Source: an uncultured Bacilli bacterium (GTDB taxonomy: Bacteria; Bacillota_I; Bacilli_A; RF39; UBA660). From it: a DNA stretch of 47,063 bases. Below, one piece after another: positions 1 to 9,014 of the stretch. How positions within the stretch are numbered: position 1 is the first letter of the stretch; every line of letters begins with the position of its first letter. Made by a program: the position numbers and the translations under genes. The stretch is from NCBI GenBank assembly GCA_947631045.1, contig CANRJV010000007.1, forward strand, positions 1 through 47,063. The letters run 5' to 3'. The notes beneath the pieces were generated by a model, which did no database searches, was not told the DNA's origin, and saw only the letters and a program-made list of their open reading frames with translations.

Positions 1-254
1 TATTTTTTTGCTTTAAATTTTACATTAAAAAAGGAATGATGATTTTTCTTTCATCACTCCTTAATGTTTAAGAACCAGAAAATTAATTTTTTCTTTTTTT
101 TATGTAATATTCATGACATTCTAAGATTTGTCAAGAATAAATTTTTGTGATATTATAAGCATAACAAAAAGACACGAAATTTCTAAATTTTTAAAAATTT
201 AGAAATAATGTGTTAATTTGTAATATAATAATAAGTGTAGTCAAGTGATGATGA

Positions 255-1436
255 CTACTTATCTAATTGCTTACACAAAGCTAAAATTTGTCGAAGAAGT
301 TTAGTTGTGCAAGCAATAGTGGCGGCGTAATGATGTTTACTTTCATTACGTTTTTTTCTGTAATAAATTTCGATATCATTTTCAATATGACATTTAGAAG
401 ATAATCTAATAATATTTAAACAACAGACAAATAATATTTTTCTAATATATTTGTTACCAGATTTAGAAATAGGGCCATGAACATTAATAGATTTACCAGA
501 TTGTTTAATAGATGGATCTAAACCACAGTAAGCGGTTATTTCTTTAATATTATTAAATCTGTTAATATCACCTAATTCAGCAATAATAATAGAAGTAGTA
601 AACTCACCAATCCCAAAAATAGAATTAATTGGATTAAAATATTTAGATTTTTTAGCCAAGAAAGTAATCTTATATTTAATAATATCAATATTTTTTTGAT
701 ATTCATTAATTAATCTTGCCATTTGAGATAGATTAGAAACTAATTCATCGTTCATATTAACTGCTGGATAAGATTTAGAAGCATATTCTTTAATTATATT
801 TGCCTTTTTCTTCCAATATCTAAATTCATGTTTTTTAAAGAAATTTTGAATCTTATCAATACTAGTATTAGAAATAATATCAGCATGAGGATATTTCTCA
901 ATAAAATCTAAAGCAAGATTAGAATAAATGGTATTTCCTTTAAATATTTCTTCATATTCAGGGAAACATAAGTAAACTAGATTACGATATCTGTTTTTAA
1001 TATTTACACATAATTCATCTAAAGCAAAATATTGTCTAGATAAAGCATTTAGATCCAAATATAATTGATTTGGTTTAATATATTCTTTAAAAGTATTAGT
1101 AAAGAACAAATTTGCTAAATTAAAGCAATCTTCTTTATCAGTTTTAGTCTTTCTTAAATTTCTTTTTTGCATTTTTCCATAAATGGGATTAATAACAAAA
1201 ACTTTGAAATTATTTTCTAAGAAAAATCTTTCAATAGGTCTGTGATAAATCCCGGTAGATTCCATTATTACAGAAATATCATCTAATTTTAAATTTTTAA
1301 TTCTATTAAGTAAATTAGCAAAATCATTAATAGAATGATTAACTTCGTATGGGTCAATTAGGACTTCACCACAAGAACTAATTAAAGTAACCATACTTTT
1401 CTCTTTAGCTACATCAATAGCTAAACAATTGTGCAT
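255..1436 (-). CDS. IS110-family transposase (DEDD N-terminal domain plus transposase_20 C-terminal domain); ORF track start 1445, likely ATG at 1436-1438 (MHNCLAIDVAKEK)
   Basis: AIDVAKE..., MESTGIYHRPIERF, NPIYGKMQKRNLRKTKTDKEDC, and C-terminal GIGEFTTSIIIAELGDINRFNNIKEITAYCGLDPSIKQSGKS..GPISKSGNKYIRKIL are hallmark IS110 motifs; AAAGGATGG ribosome-binding site upstream of the ATG. Confidence 0.93.
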   Translation of the reverse strand: MHNCLAIDVAKEKSMVTLISSCGEVLIDPYEVNHSINDFANLLNRIKNLKLDDISVIMESTGIYHRPIERFFLENNFKVFVINPIYGKMQKRNLRKTKTDKEDCFNLANLFFTNTFKEYIKPNQLYLDLNALSRQYFALDELCVNIKNRYRNLVYLCFPEYEEIFKGNTIYSNLALDFIEKYPHADIISNTSIDKIQNFFKKHEFRYWKKKANIIKEYASKSYPAVNMNDELVSNLSQMARLINEYQKNIDIIKYKITFLAKKSKYFNPINSIFGIGEFTTSIIIAELGDINRFNNIKEITAYCGLDPSIKQSGKSINVHGPISKSGNKYIRKILFVCCLNIIRLSSKCHIENDIEIYYRKKRNESKHHYAATIACTTKLLRQILALCKQLDK

Positions 1437-1445
1437 AAGCACCAT

Positions 1446-1623
1446 CCTTTCTTTTTACGATTGAACTCTTTTGTACCTCTTACTCCTCATCACGCTTGTT
1501 ATATAAGATTCAAAAAGGAATCCTCACATTCTAAAACTAGGAAGATAAAAAGAAAAGAGCTAGGCCGTCATAAAAATGGATACTTAAGACCCTTGCTATA
1601 ATTTGCCTAAACTCAATCGCGTA
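1446..1623 (-). ncRNA. Candidate bridge-RNA-encoding non-coding end of the IS110 element (5' of transposase)
   Basis: About 180-nt non-coding segment directly upstream of the transposase with more GC-containing blocks than its surroundings (GGGTCTTAAGTATCC, GACGGCCTAGCTC, GTGATGAGGAGTAAGAGGTAC on the minus strand). Position fits the IS110-group arrangement; the element ends and RNA fold were not determined. Confidence 0.4.
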
Positions 1624-1742
1624 AATTTTATTCATTTTTATAAAAATGAATAAAATTATTATACTAGTAAATAAATGATTTGCAACTTCATCCGTTTACT
1701 AATCAGTATTATACGTGTTATAATATTCAAAGGTGTTTTGAA

Positions 1743-2354
1743 ATGAATATTGAATTTATTAAATCAGCAGATAACAAAAAATATGTTACTAATCAAAATT
1801 GTGAAATTTTTAAAAGCCTTAATTCTAAAAGAGCGCTTTTGTTAGAAAATAAATTAGAATTATTAGAGGCAATTATTAATAAGTTTCAAAAAGATATAAA
1901 AGATAATAAGTTGACAATTAAAGTTGCTCATTTTCTTTTTTATGTTCATTTAATAAGTCTTATTGGTACTAATTTGGAAATTATAAAAGATATTTTAGAA
2001 TCGTATAATTTATTAACCTTAGCATTATTTGATGGTATTTTTGGAGGACTATGTATCTATTTAAAACATGCGGAACATACTGAAATTAGAGAACAAGAAG
2101 CTAATGAAATTCAACTTTCTAAGGCTTTAGAAATGAAAGATGCAACAGAGCAAGAATTGAAATTATCTAAAGAAGGAAAACTTTATTTAATGGAAGAAAG
2201 AACTATTCCTATAGATGAACCTATATCATTAGTAAAAGAAAATGAACAAATTGAGGATGCAATTACTGAAGAATTAAATAATTACTTAAATCATTCATTA
2301 AAATCTCAAAATGGAAGAGTTTTAAAAAGACGCTATTCCAAAAATAAAAAATAA
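1743..2354 (+). CDS. Hypothetical protein with one or two predicted hydrophobic segments (ORF track start 1680; likely start 1743)
   Basis: ORF; AAAGGTG ribosome-binding site before ATGAATATTGAATTT; hydrophobic stretches FLFYVHLISLIGTNL and LLTLALFDGIFGGLCIYL. Confidence 0.55.
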   Translation: MNIEFIKSADNKKYVTNQNCEIFKSLNSKRALLLENKLELLEAIINKFQKDIKDNKLTIKVAHFLFYVHLISLIGTNLEIIKDILESYNLLTLALFDGIFGGLCIYLKHAEHTEIREQEANEIQLSKALEMKDATEQELKLSKEGKLYLMEERTIPIDEPISLVKENEQIEDAITEELNNYLNHSLKSQNGRVLKRRYSKNKK

Positions 2355-2419
2355 GATAAAAAGATTACATAAATTGTAATTTTTTTTTGATTGTGATATA
2401 TTATTGGCAAGGTGAAACA

Positions 2420-3916
2420 ATGAAAAAGATATTAACGATAATATTAGATGGATTTGGTTTAAGAGAAGAAGCAAAAGGAAATGCTATTAAAGAAGCAGAT
2501 ATGTTATGTTTTAATAAGATATGGAAAGAATATCCTCATTCTGTTTTAGCGGCCTCTGAAGAAGCCGTAGGACTCCATGAAGGACAATTTGGGAATAGTG
2601 AAACTGGACACTCTACCATTGGAGCTGGTCGTTTAATTAAACAAAATGAAACTTTAGTTGATGAATTTTTAAAAAGTAATATTTTAGAAAATGAAACTTT
2701 TCAAAAATTATTATTAAGTAAAGATAAAGATATTCATTTGATGGGCCTTTGTAGTGATGGTAATGTTCATGCGGGTATTGATGATTTTTTAAAACTTTTT
2801 GATATACTTGTTAAAAATGGTTTTAAGAAAATTCATTTTCATCTAATTACAGATGGAAGAGATACAGGAGTTCATGATGCTTATAAATATATTAGTCAAA
2901 TAGAAGAAGCCATTAAAAGTAAAAATACGGGTGATATTGCTACTATATGTGGCCGTTATTTTGCTATGGATAGAGATAAACATTATGACAGAACGAAGAT
3001 GTATTATGAATTAGTTGTTAAAAGTGTAGGTCTTGATGGTAGTGATATTAAGGGAACAATTGAGAAAATGTACGCTAAAGATATTACGGATGAATTTATA
3101 AGGCCTATTGTCGTAAATCGCAATAGTCATATTAAAAATGGTGATGTTTTAATTTGGATGAATTATCGAGCTGATCGGGCTAAACAAATTATTTCGGCTT
3201 TTGTGAATCCGGATTTTGTTGGTTTTAATCCTTATAAAATGGATAATTTGGAGGTTTATAGTTTTTTACCTATAGATGAAAATATTAAAACTAATAACTT
3301 TATTCCAGATCCAGTTATTACTAATCCTTTAGGAAGATATTTAGAACAACTAGATTTAACTCAAGCAAGAATAGCCGAGACAGAGAAATTCCCTCATGTT
3401 ACTTATTTCTTTGATGGCGGTTATAATGGCAAGATAAATAAATGTAGTACTTTTCATATTCCATCACCCCAAGTACCAACATATAATTTAAAACCGGAAA
3501 TGAGTGCGGTACCGGTTACAAAAAAAGTTATTGAATGTATGATGCAAGATTACGATTTTATCTTAGTTAATTTTGCTAATCCTGATATGGTGGGACATAC
3601 AGGCGATTTTGATGCCACTGTTAAGGCTTGTGTTGCTGTTGATTTATGTTTAGACAAAATAATTGAAAAAGCGGAAGAGAACTTTTATAAAGTTATTATT
3701 TTAGCGGACCACGGTAATGCTGATATTATGATAGATGATGAAGGAAACCCTGTAACTACGCATACTTTGAGTAAAGTACCTTTCATTATTATGGATAAGA
3801 ATGTTAAATTAAAAGAAACGGGCGATTTAACGATGGTTGCTCCAACTATTTTGGAATATATGGATATTGCGGTTCCAGAAGAGATGAAAGAGACGGAGAT
3901 TCTTTTAAAAAAATAA
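2420..3916 (+). CDS. gpmI: 2,3-bisphosphoglycerate-independent phosphoglycerate mutase
   Basis: ILDGFGLREEAKGNAI, FGNSETGHSTIGAGR, DGRDT, NYRADRAKQI, VNFANPDMVGHTGDF, ADHGNADIM; internal ATG 2420 preceded by AAGGTG. Confidence 0.97.
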   Translation: MKKILTIILDGFGLREEAKGNAIKEADMLCFNKIWKEYPHSVLAASEEAVGLHEGQFGNSETGHSTIGAGRLIKQNETLVDEFLKSNILENETFQKLLLSKDKDIHLMGLCSDGNVHAGIDDFLKLFDILVKNGFKKIHFHLITDGRDTGVHDAYKYISQIEEAIKSKNTGDIATICGRYFAMDRDKHYDRTKMYYELVVKSVGLDGSDIKGTIEKMYAKDITDEFIRPIVVNRNSHIKNGDVLIWMNYRADRAKQIISAFVNPDFVGFNPYKMDNLEVYSFLPIDENIKTNNFIPDPVITNPLGRYLEQLDLTQARIAETEKFPHVTYFFDGGYNGKINKCSTFHIPSPQVPTYNLKPEMSAVPVTKKVIECMMQDYDFILVNFANPDMVGHTGDFDATVKACVAVDLCLDKIIEKAEENFYKVIILADHGNADIMIDDEGNPVTTHTLSKVPFIIMDKNVKLKETGDLTMVAPTILEYMDIAVPEEMKETEILLKK

Positions 3917-3956
3917 AATATAATTAAATGAGGGGATTATTATTAAAAATGATATT

Positions 3957-4505
3957 TTGCTTTTAGTAAATAAAAGTCATCCACTAGCATCTAGTTATAT
4001 TCCACCTTTAGTATTAATGGATGAGAAGTATGCTAAAAGTAATCATAATAAAATGCATCCTTTAGCCTATATTCATTTTAAAGAAATGGTTTTGGTAGCT
4101 TTGAATGATGGTATCACTTTGTATAGTGTTTCGGCTTATCGTAGTTTTAAAGATCAAGATAAAATCTATCAAAACTATGTCCAAAAAGATGGTGAAGAAA
4201 AAGCTAGTAAATATTCTGCCAAGCCAGGAACATCGGAACATCAAACGGGATTAGCTGTCGATATTAATACTTGCTTTACAAAAGACCATTTTGAAAAGAC
4301 TAAAGAGGCTAAATGGTTAAGTAATAATGCATATAAATATGGTTTTATTTTAAGATATCCAAAAGATAAAGAAAAAATAACGGGTTATATTTATGAACCA
4401 TGGCACTATCGTTATGTAGGAATAAAGGCTTCTGCTTTTATCCATCAAAATAAAATTACATTTGAAGAATATTATGATATAATGATTAAGAATAAGGAAG
4501 TGTGA
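3957..4505 (+). CDS. D-alanyl-D-alanine carboxypeptidase, VanY/M15 family (start codon uncertain)
   Basis: SAYRSFKDQDKIYQNY, SAKPGTSEHQTGLAVDI, EPWHYRYVG are M15B motifs; GAGGGG lies about 21 nt upstream of the TTG, so a start nearer 3942 is possible. Confidence 0.88.
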   Translation: MLLVNKSHPLASSYIPPLVLMDEKYAKSNHNKMHPLAYIHFKEMVLVALNDGITLYSVSAYRSFKDQDKIYQNYVQKDGEEKASKYSAKPGTSEHQTGLAVDINTCFTKDHFEKTKEAKWLSNNAYKYGFILRYPKDKEKITGYIYEPWHYRYVGIKASAFIHQNKITFEEYYDIMIKNKEV

Positions 4506-4508
4506 GTT

Positions 4509-5855
4509 ATGAGTAGTGAAGGACAAAATAGTTCTAAAAAAAATACTGGCTTAGTTGTGGCTTTAAGTATTATCGGGGTTTTAATTGTTTTACTTGGTTG
4601 TTTAAGAGTTTATTATTTCTTCTTTAAACCTACAAATCAAAATGTTTATTATACAGCTATTGATAATGTTACCAGTTATTTTGGTAATAATATCAAAGTT
4701 TTTCAAGATAAAGTAGTTAATCCTTCAAAAGTTACTGGAAGTATTGATTTTAATTTAAAAACTAATGATAGTTCTTTAAAAGATTTAGCTAATATTATTA
4801 ATAGATTAAAAATTAATGTGGAAAATGATATAGACTTTTCTAAAAATTATCTTAGTTCTAATTACAATATAAATTATAATAATAGTAGTTTAATAAATGC
4901 TGGAACTATAATAAACGATAAAGATTTATTAATATCTTTAGGAGAGTTATATCCCAAGAAGATTAAGATAAGTGATTTTAATGCTTCACCAATAATTACT
5001 TTAGCGATTGATGATACTTATAGTCGTTTAATAGATGAACTAGCCGAAATTATCAAAGATAGTTTAAAAGAAAATTATTTTTCTTCTGAAAAAACTACAA
5101 TAACGTATAATAATAAAAAAGTTAACGTTACTGATTATAAGTTAACTTTAAAAAATGAAGAGAATTATGAATTACAATACAATATATTGGATGGAATATT
5201 AAATAATGAATTTATTACTTCTACTTTTAGTTATATTTTAGGTGTTGATGAAAGTGAAATCAAAACTTATTTAGAAGATGCTAGGGACGAAGTTAATCCA
5301 CAAGATTATCAAGATTTCTTTGAAGATAATGATATAATTAATGAATTTAATGTTTATATGGATAATAATAAAGTATTAAAAGTAGAAATAATATCTAATG
5401 ATAATAAAATGGAATTTATTTTAGATAATGATCATTATAATATTTATTTAAATGAAGAAGAAGCGGGAATGCTTAAAATAAATAATCAAAGTATAAGTTA
5501 TGAATTAAATGATGATTTATATAAATTAAAGATTGATATTGGAAATGATAATATAAATATGGAAATAAATAGCGAAGAATATACTTTTAGTTTTAACTTA
5601 AAAGAAGATGAAGATAGTATAACGGGAAGTCTTGTTCTATCAGAAGAAGATGTACCTACAGAGTTAACTATGAGTATTAATCTTAAAAAAGAAAAAGTAA
5701 ATAATATTTCAATTGAAGATATTAAAGATTATGTTGAATCAAATAGTTTAACAGAAGAAGATTATAATATTATTAGTGAAAACATAACCAAAATGCCAGG
5801 CTTATTAAGTTTAGTAAGTGATATCTTAGGTTTTAGTGGTAGTATAGGTTTATAA
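4509..5855 (+). CDS. Hypothetical membrane-anchored extracytoplasmic protein
   Basis: N-terminal hydrophobic anchor VVALSIIGVLIVLLGCLRVYYFFF followed by a long hydrophilic Asn/Asp-rich domain. Confidence 0.6.
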   Translation: MSSEGQNSSKKNTGLVVALSIIGVLIVLLGCLRVYYFFFKPTNQNVYYTAIDNVTSYFGNNIKVFQDKVVNPSKVTGSIDFNLKTNDSSLKDLANIINRLKINVENDIDFSKNYLSSNYNINYNNSSLINAGTIINDKDLLISLGELYPKKIKISDFNASPIITLAIDDTYSRLIDELAEIIKDSLKENYFSSEKTTITYNNKKVNVTDYKLTLKNEENYELQYNILDGILNNEFITSTFSYILGVDESEIKTYLEDARDEVNPQDYQDFFEDNDIINEFNVYMDNNKVLKVEIISNDNKMEFILDNDHYNIYLNEEEAGMLKINNQSISYELNDDLYKLKIDIGNDNINMEINSEEYTFSFNLKEDEDSITGSLVLSEEDVPTELTMSINLKKEKVNNISIEDIKDYVESNSLTEEDYNIISENITKMPGLLSLVSDILGFSGSIGL

Positions 5856-5860
5856 AAGCA

Positions 5861-5888
5861 AAAAATTGGAGCACATTCCAATTTTTTT
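5861..5888 (+). terminator. Rho-independent terminator
   Basis: AAAAATTGGA-gcacat-TCCAATTTTTTT directly after the stop of 4509-5855. Confidence 0.75.
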
Positions 5889-5919
5889 ATAAAATTTTAA
5901 CATAAGAAGTTTAATTATT

Positions 5920-6144
5920 TTAAAACCTTTTGTGAGGTTTTCTTTCATCGGTTAAATATAATAAATAATCAATAGGCACATTATAATAAGTAGCTAATTT
6001 TTTTAATATTTTAGTGGGAGTATCGCATACTCCCGTTTCATAAGATGAATAGCCAGAGCGGCTCATATTGAGAACTTTGGCTATTTTTTGTTGCGTTAAA
6101 TCTCGATCTTCTCTTATTTCTTTTAGCCTATTCATTATTATCAC
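5920..6144 (-). CDS. XRE-family (Cro/CI-type) HTH regulator
   Basis: MNRLKEIREDRDLTQQKIAKVLNMSRSGYSSYETG...YYNVPIDYLLYLTDERKP. Confidence 0.9.
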   Translation of the reverse strand: MIIMNRLKEIREDRDLTQQKIAKVLNMSRSGYSSYETGVCDTPTKILKKLATYYNVPIDYLLYLTDERKPHKRF

Positions 6145-6382
6145 TTTCTAACTCTATTAATGATTTTTTATAGGGTTTTTGTTCATCAGTCATACATAAA
6201 ATATAATCAATGCTTACATTATAGTATTTGGAAAGTTTCTTTAAGACATCAGTAGGAATATCTATTTTTTCAGTTTCGTATTTTGAATAACCTGTTTGTC
6301 CAATATTTAAATATTTAGCAATGTCTTTTTGATAAATATTATTTTGTATTCTGAGTTCTTTTAATCTATTCATAATAATCAC
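6128..6382 (-). CDS. XRE-family (Cro/CI-type) HTH regulator, paralog of 5920-6144, divergent to surface protein copy 1
   Basis: MNRLKELRIQNNIYQKDIAKYLNIGQTGYSKYETEKIDIPTDVLKKLSKYYNVSIDYILCMTDEQKP. Confidence 0.9.
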   Translation of the reverse strand: MIIMNRLKELRIQNNIYQKDIAKYLNIGQTGYSKYETEKIDIPTDVLKKLSKYYNVSIDYILCMTDEQKPYKKSLIELESDNNE

Positions 6383-6421
6383 AAATAAAAAATATCACGA
6401 CGTAAAATGGAATATTGACTT

Positions 6422-6461
6422 TTGACTAAAAATGGCATATATTATATATAATATATGCCAT
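6422..6461 (+). promoter_or_regulatory. Promoter plus operator-like palindrome of surface protein copy 1
   Basis: -35 TTGACT (6422-6427), 17-nt spacer, -10 TATATA (6445-6450); perfect 30-bp palindrome ATGGCATATATTATATATAATATATGCCAT (6432-6461) spans spacer, -10 and likely start site. Confidence 0.65.
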
Positions 6462-6527
6462 AATGGAATATTTAAAGTTTTTTTGTGATATTTATATTAG
6501 TTATTTGCAACATAAAAGGAGCGTAAG

Positions 6528-8096
6528 ATGAAAGAAAAATTAAAGAATAAAAAGGTAATAGTAGTAAGTAGTACATTGTTAATAATGACTATAATTGTAT
6601 TATTAGTAATAACATTAAAAGATAGTTATGCCTATTATGGAACAAGTAATGAATTAGAAATAATGAAGGCTACAATAGGAAAGTTAAAACCCACAATAGA
6701 TAAAGTATATATTGAAGAAGAAAATCAATTATATACCAATAATCCAAATCCAAATGTTACAATAACATGGAGTGATGATAATATAACAGAATATTGTGTA
6801 ACAACAGAAAGTGCATGTACAGAATTTAAACTTATAGATTCAAATAGCAAAAGTGTAACAAATCAAATAACATTAACTGGTGAAAAAGAACATACAGTAA
6901 ATGCCTATATAAAAAATAAATATGGATATACATCAGCAGCAGTACAAAGTAGTATAACATTAGATACAACAGCTCCAACAATAAGTAGTGTTACATCAAC
7001 AGAAATAACTGAGACATCAATAACAGTTAATGTAACTGGTAGTGATGCTAATGGTATTAGTCAATATTGTTATAGTACAACAGGTAGTGATTATACTTGT
7101 ACAAATTCTAATACTCATACATTTAATAATTTAAATTCAGGACAACAATACACATTCTATTTTTACTTAATAGATAATGCAGGAAATGATAATAAAGCAA
7201 GTGCAACCCAAAAACAATTTACAACAATATCAAAATCTGCCAAAGATGTAGTAGTTGCCACTTCTAAGAGCCTTGAGTCAGAGGAAGCAATGCAAAAAAG
7301 AAATGATGCTATAAAGGCTGCTGGTGGAAATGTACCAGATGACTTAAGAAGATTTGTCGGAACATATGAAGAAGTAACAGATAACTTTATTTGCTTTGGA
7401 ACAAGTGATCAAAATCAATGTAAACAAAATATGGATACATACATGTATCGAATAATCGGAATAGATACAAGTGGCAGGTTAAAATTAATTAAGGCAACAA
7501 AAATTAATAATAATGGAGAAGCTACGTTTAAATGGCATAATATGTATTCTACTAATACACCTTGGAACGAATCAGACTTATATAAAGGACTAAATGGCAC
7601 GTCAAGCAAATATTTTAAAGGAAATGCAAAATATAGTTATATGCAAAATGCGCAATGGACTAATTTAATATCACCGGCAACATATTATATAGGAGACGCG
7701 CCAGATGGTACAAATCCTAATTTATTTATTAATGAAAGAAAGTCTAATTTCAGTAGTGGAAATATTAGTTTAATGTATTTAAGTGATTACTTATATGCTA
7801 ATAATGGGAATGCGAATACAAGCAATTGGTTATTTATTCAAAATGGCTTAAATAGAGATAATACAAACTTAGGAAATGGAGCATCTGCTCCAATAGCGGA
7901 ATATGAATGGACAATGACCAGGTATGGTTACAACTCCGGCCTTTACCGTGCGTGGCGTGTGGGTAGTAGCGGGACTGTGTACTGCTACAGTTTGGACGGT
8001 ACGTATGCGGTTCGTCCAGTCTTCTATCTGAAGTCAACTACACGGATATCGAATGGAAATGGAACAATTGGAACTCCGTATATAATTGCTCCTTAA
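6528..8096 (+). CDS. Secreted/anchored surface protein copy 1: signal anchor, Ig/FN3-like repeat, C-terminal C-type-lectin-like domain with hypervariable cassette (putative DGR target)
   Basis: N-terminal hydrophobic segment ending DSYAYYG; ITLDTTAPTISSV... FN3-like domain; DDLRRFVG...YMYRIIGIDTSGRLKLIKAT...; terminal TMTRYGYNSG...AVRPVFYLKS; ribosome-binding site AAAGGAG. Confidence 0.85.
   Translation: MKEKLKNKKVIVVSSTLLIMTIIVLLVITLKDSYAYYGTSNELEIMKATIGKLKPTIDKVYIEEENQLYTNNPNPNVTITWSDDNITEYCVTTESACTEFKLIDSNSKSVTNQITLTGEKEHTVNAYIKNKYGYTSAAVQSSITLDTTAPTISSVTSTEITETSITVNVTGSDANGISQYCYSTTGSDYTCTNSNTHTFNNLNSGQQYTFYFYLIDNAGNDNKASATQKQFTTISKSAKDVVVATSKSLESEEAMQKRNDAIKAAGGNVPDDLRRFVGTYEEVTDNFICFGTSDQNQCKQNMDTYMYRIIGIDTSGRLKLIKATKINNNGEATFKWHNMYSTNTPWNESDLYKGLNGTSSKYFKGNAKYSYMQNAQWTNLISPATYYIGDAPDGTNPNLFINERKSNFSSGNISLMYLSDYLYANNGNANTSNWLFIQNGLNRDNTNLGNGASAPIAEYEWTMTRYGYNSGLYRAWRVGSSGTVYCYSLDGTYAVRPVFYLKSTTRISNGNGTIGTPYIIAP
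7923..8027 (+). other. Putative DGR variable repeat VR1 (variable core 7923-8006, invariant 21-nt 3' end 8007-8027)
   Basis: GC-rich patch in AT-rich gene; codon 1/2-only variation against copies 2 and 3; identical flanks in all three genes. Confidence 0.72.
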
Positions 8097-8259
8097 TACC
8101 GGACAGTTTTAAATAAATGAAGAAAATAAAAAGACACGCCAAAAAATTTTTAACTAAAAATATAAAATTAGTATAAACCAATTATATGCCATAGAGAATA
8201 AAGCGAAAAGGATCATACGTAGAAGAATAAAAAGCTAAAATAATAAAGTAAGACCAGTA

Positions 8260-8632
8260 TTAAAAAAGAAAGACTCTAAGTCTAGAACTGTTGATAAACT
8301 TGTGAGTAGTGATTTTAGCATTTTTGTAGCATTTAAAATTTTTATAATATTCAGCGCCTAAGATAGATAAATAAAGAATACCAAAAGAAGCAAGAGAATG
8401 AATATTTTCAAAATATTTTAAGGAAGAATTACAAGTGGATTCTAAATAAAAAGCCATTAGATTTTTGAAATTTAAAAATAGATTCGATGGTACCGAAACG
8501 ATAACCATAATTTTTAATGGCTCTTTTGGGATTAACATTAGTAACAATTAGCCAAGAATCAGAAGTACCATTTCTTTGAGAAATAGCACTTGCAAAATCA
8601 ACTTGAGTATTATATATTAAATTCATAAACAA
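8260..8632 (-). pseudogene. Frameshifted C-terminal remnant of an IS4-like DDE transposase
   Basis: Two overlapping minus-strand ORFs read as one protein: NTQVDFASAISQRNGTSDSWLIVTNVNPKRAIKNYGYRFGTIESIFKFQKSNGF then (frameshift) FYLESTCNSSLKYFENIHSLASFGILYLSILGAEYYKN, resembling the Y-(2)-R-(3)-E-(6)-K region of IS4-type transposases. Confidence 0.6.
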
Positions 8633-8977
8633 CTACTTTTACTTTAATCTAAATAAAATATAATATAGATGGTTGTTTATAAAAAGGAAAATAAAAGGTG
8701 CTTTACAAAAGGAATAAGCATCTTTTTAATTTACTAATAAAAAAGTTCGAGGGTAAGTAATTTAAGAACCGGTTAAAACAATAAATATATAATATAAAGA
8801 AAAGAGATTTCTTATTAAAGGAAGCTCTTTTCTTATACTATTTAGTTAATGTAAATAAATTTAAGAAAGTCGAAATTTGAACTTAATAGTATTTATAATA
8901 TAATAATAAAAGTAATGCAAGAATTTTTATTATCTATTAATGTCAGACATTTTGTGAAATTTTTGTAAAATTTACTG

Positions 8978-9007
8978 TTGCTTTTCATATAATTATTGTG
9001 TTATAAT
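8978..9007 (+). promoter_or_regulatory. Promoter of the S10 operon
   Basis: TTGCTT-N18-TATAAT with extended -10 (TGTTATAAT). Confidence 0.65.
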
Positions 9008-9014
9008 GTTACTC

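Noticed and set aside
7923-8006. VR diversity as ordinary positive selection or as compensated frameshifts
   Set aside because: Reading frame and third bases are preserved across matched segments while positions 1 and 2 change almost everywhere; frameshifts or neutral drift would alter third positions.
7834-8037. Antisense ORFs across VR1 (7834-8037) and VR3 (45243-45449)
   Set aside because: They mirror the GC-rich variable cassette of the sense genes, lack ribosome-binding sites and differ exactly as the sense strand varies; treated as artefacts.
8797-8834. Hairpin AAGAAAAGAG/CTCTTTTCTT in the 8.6-9.0 kb intergenic region as a regulatory RNA
   Set aside because: AT-rich terminator-like stem without further structure; insufficient support.
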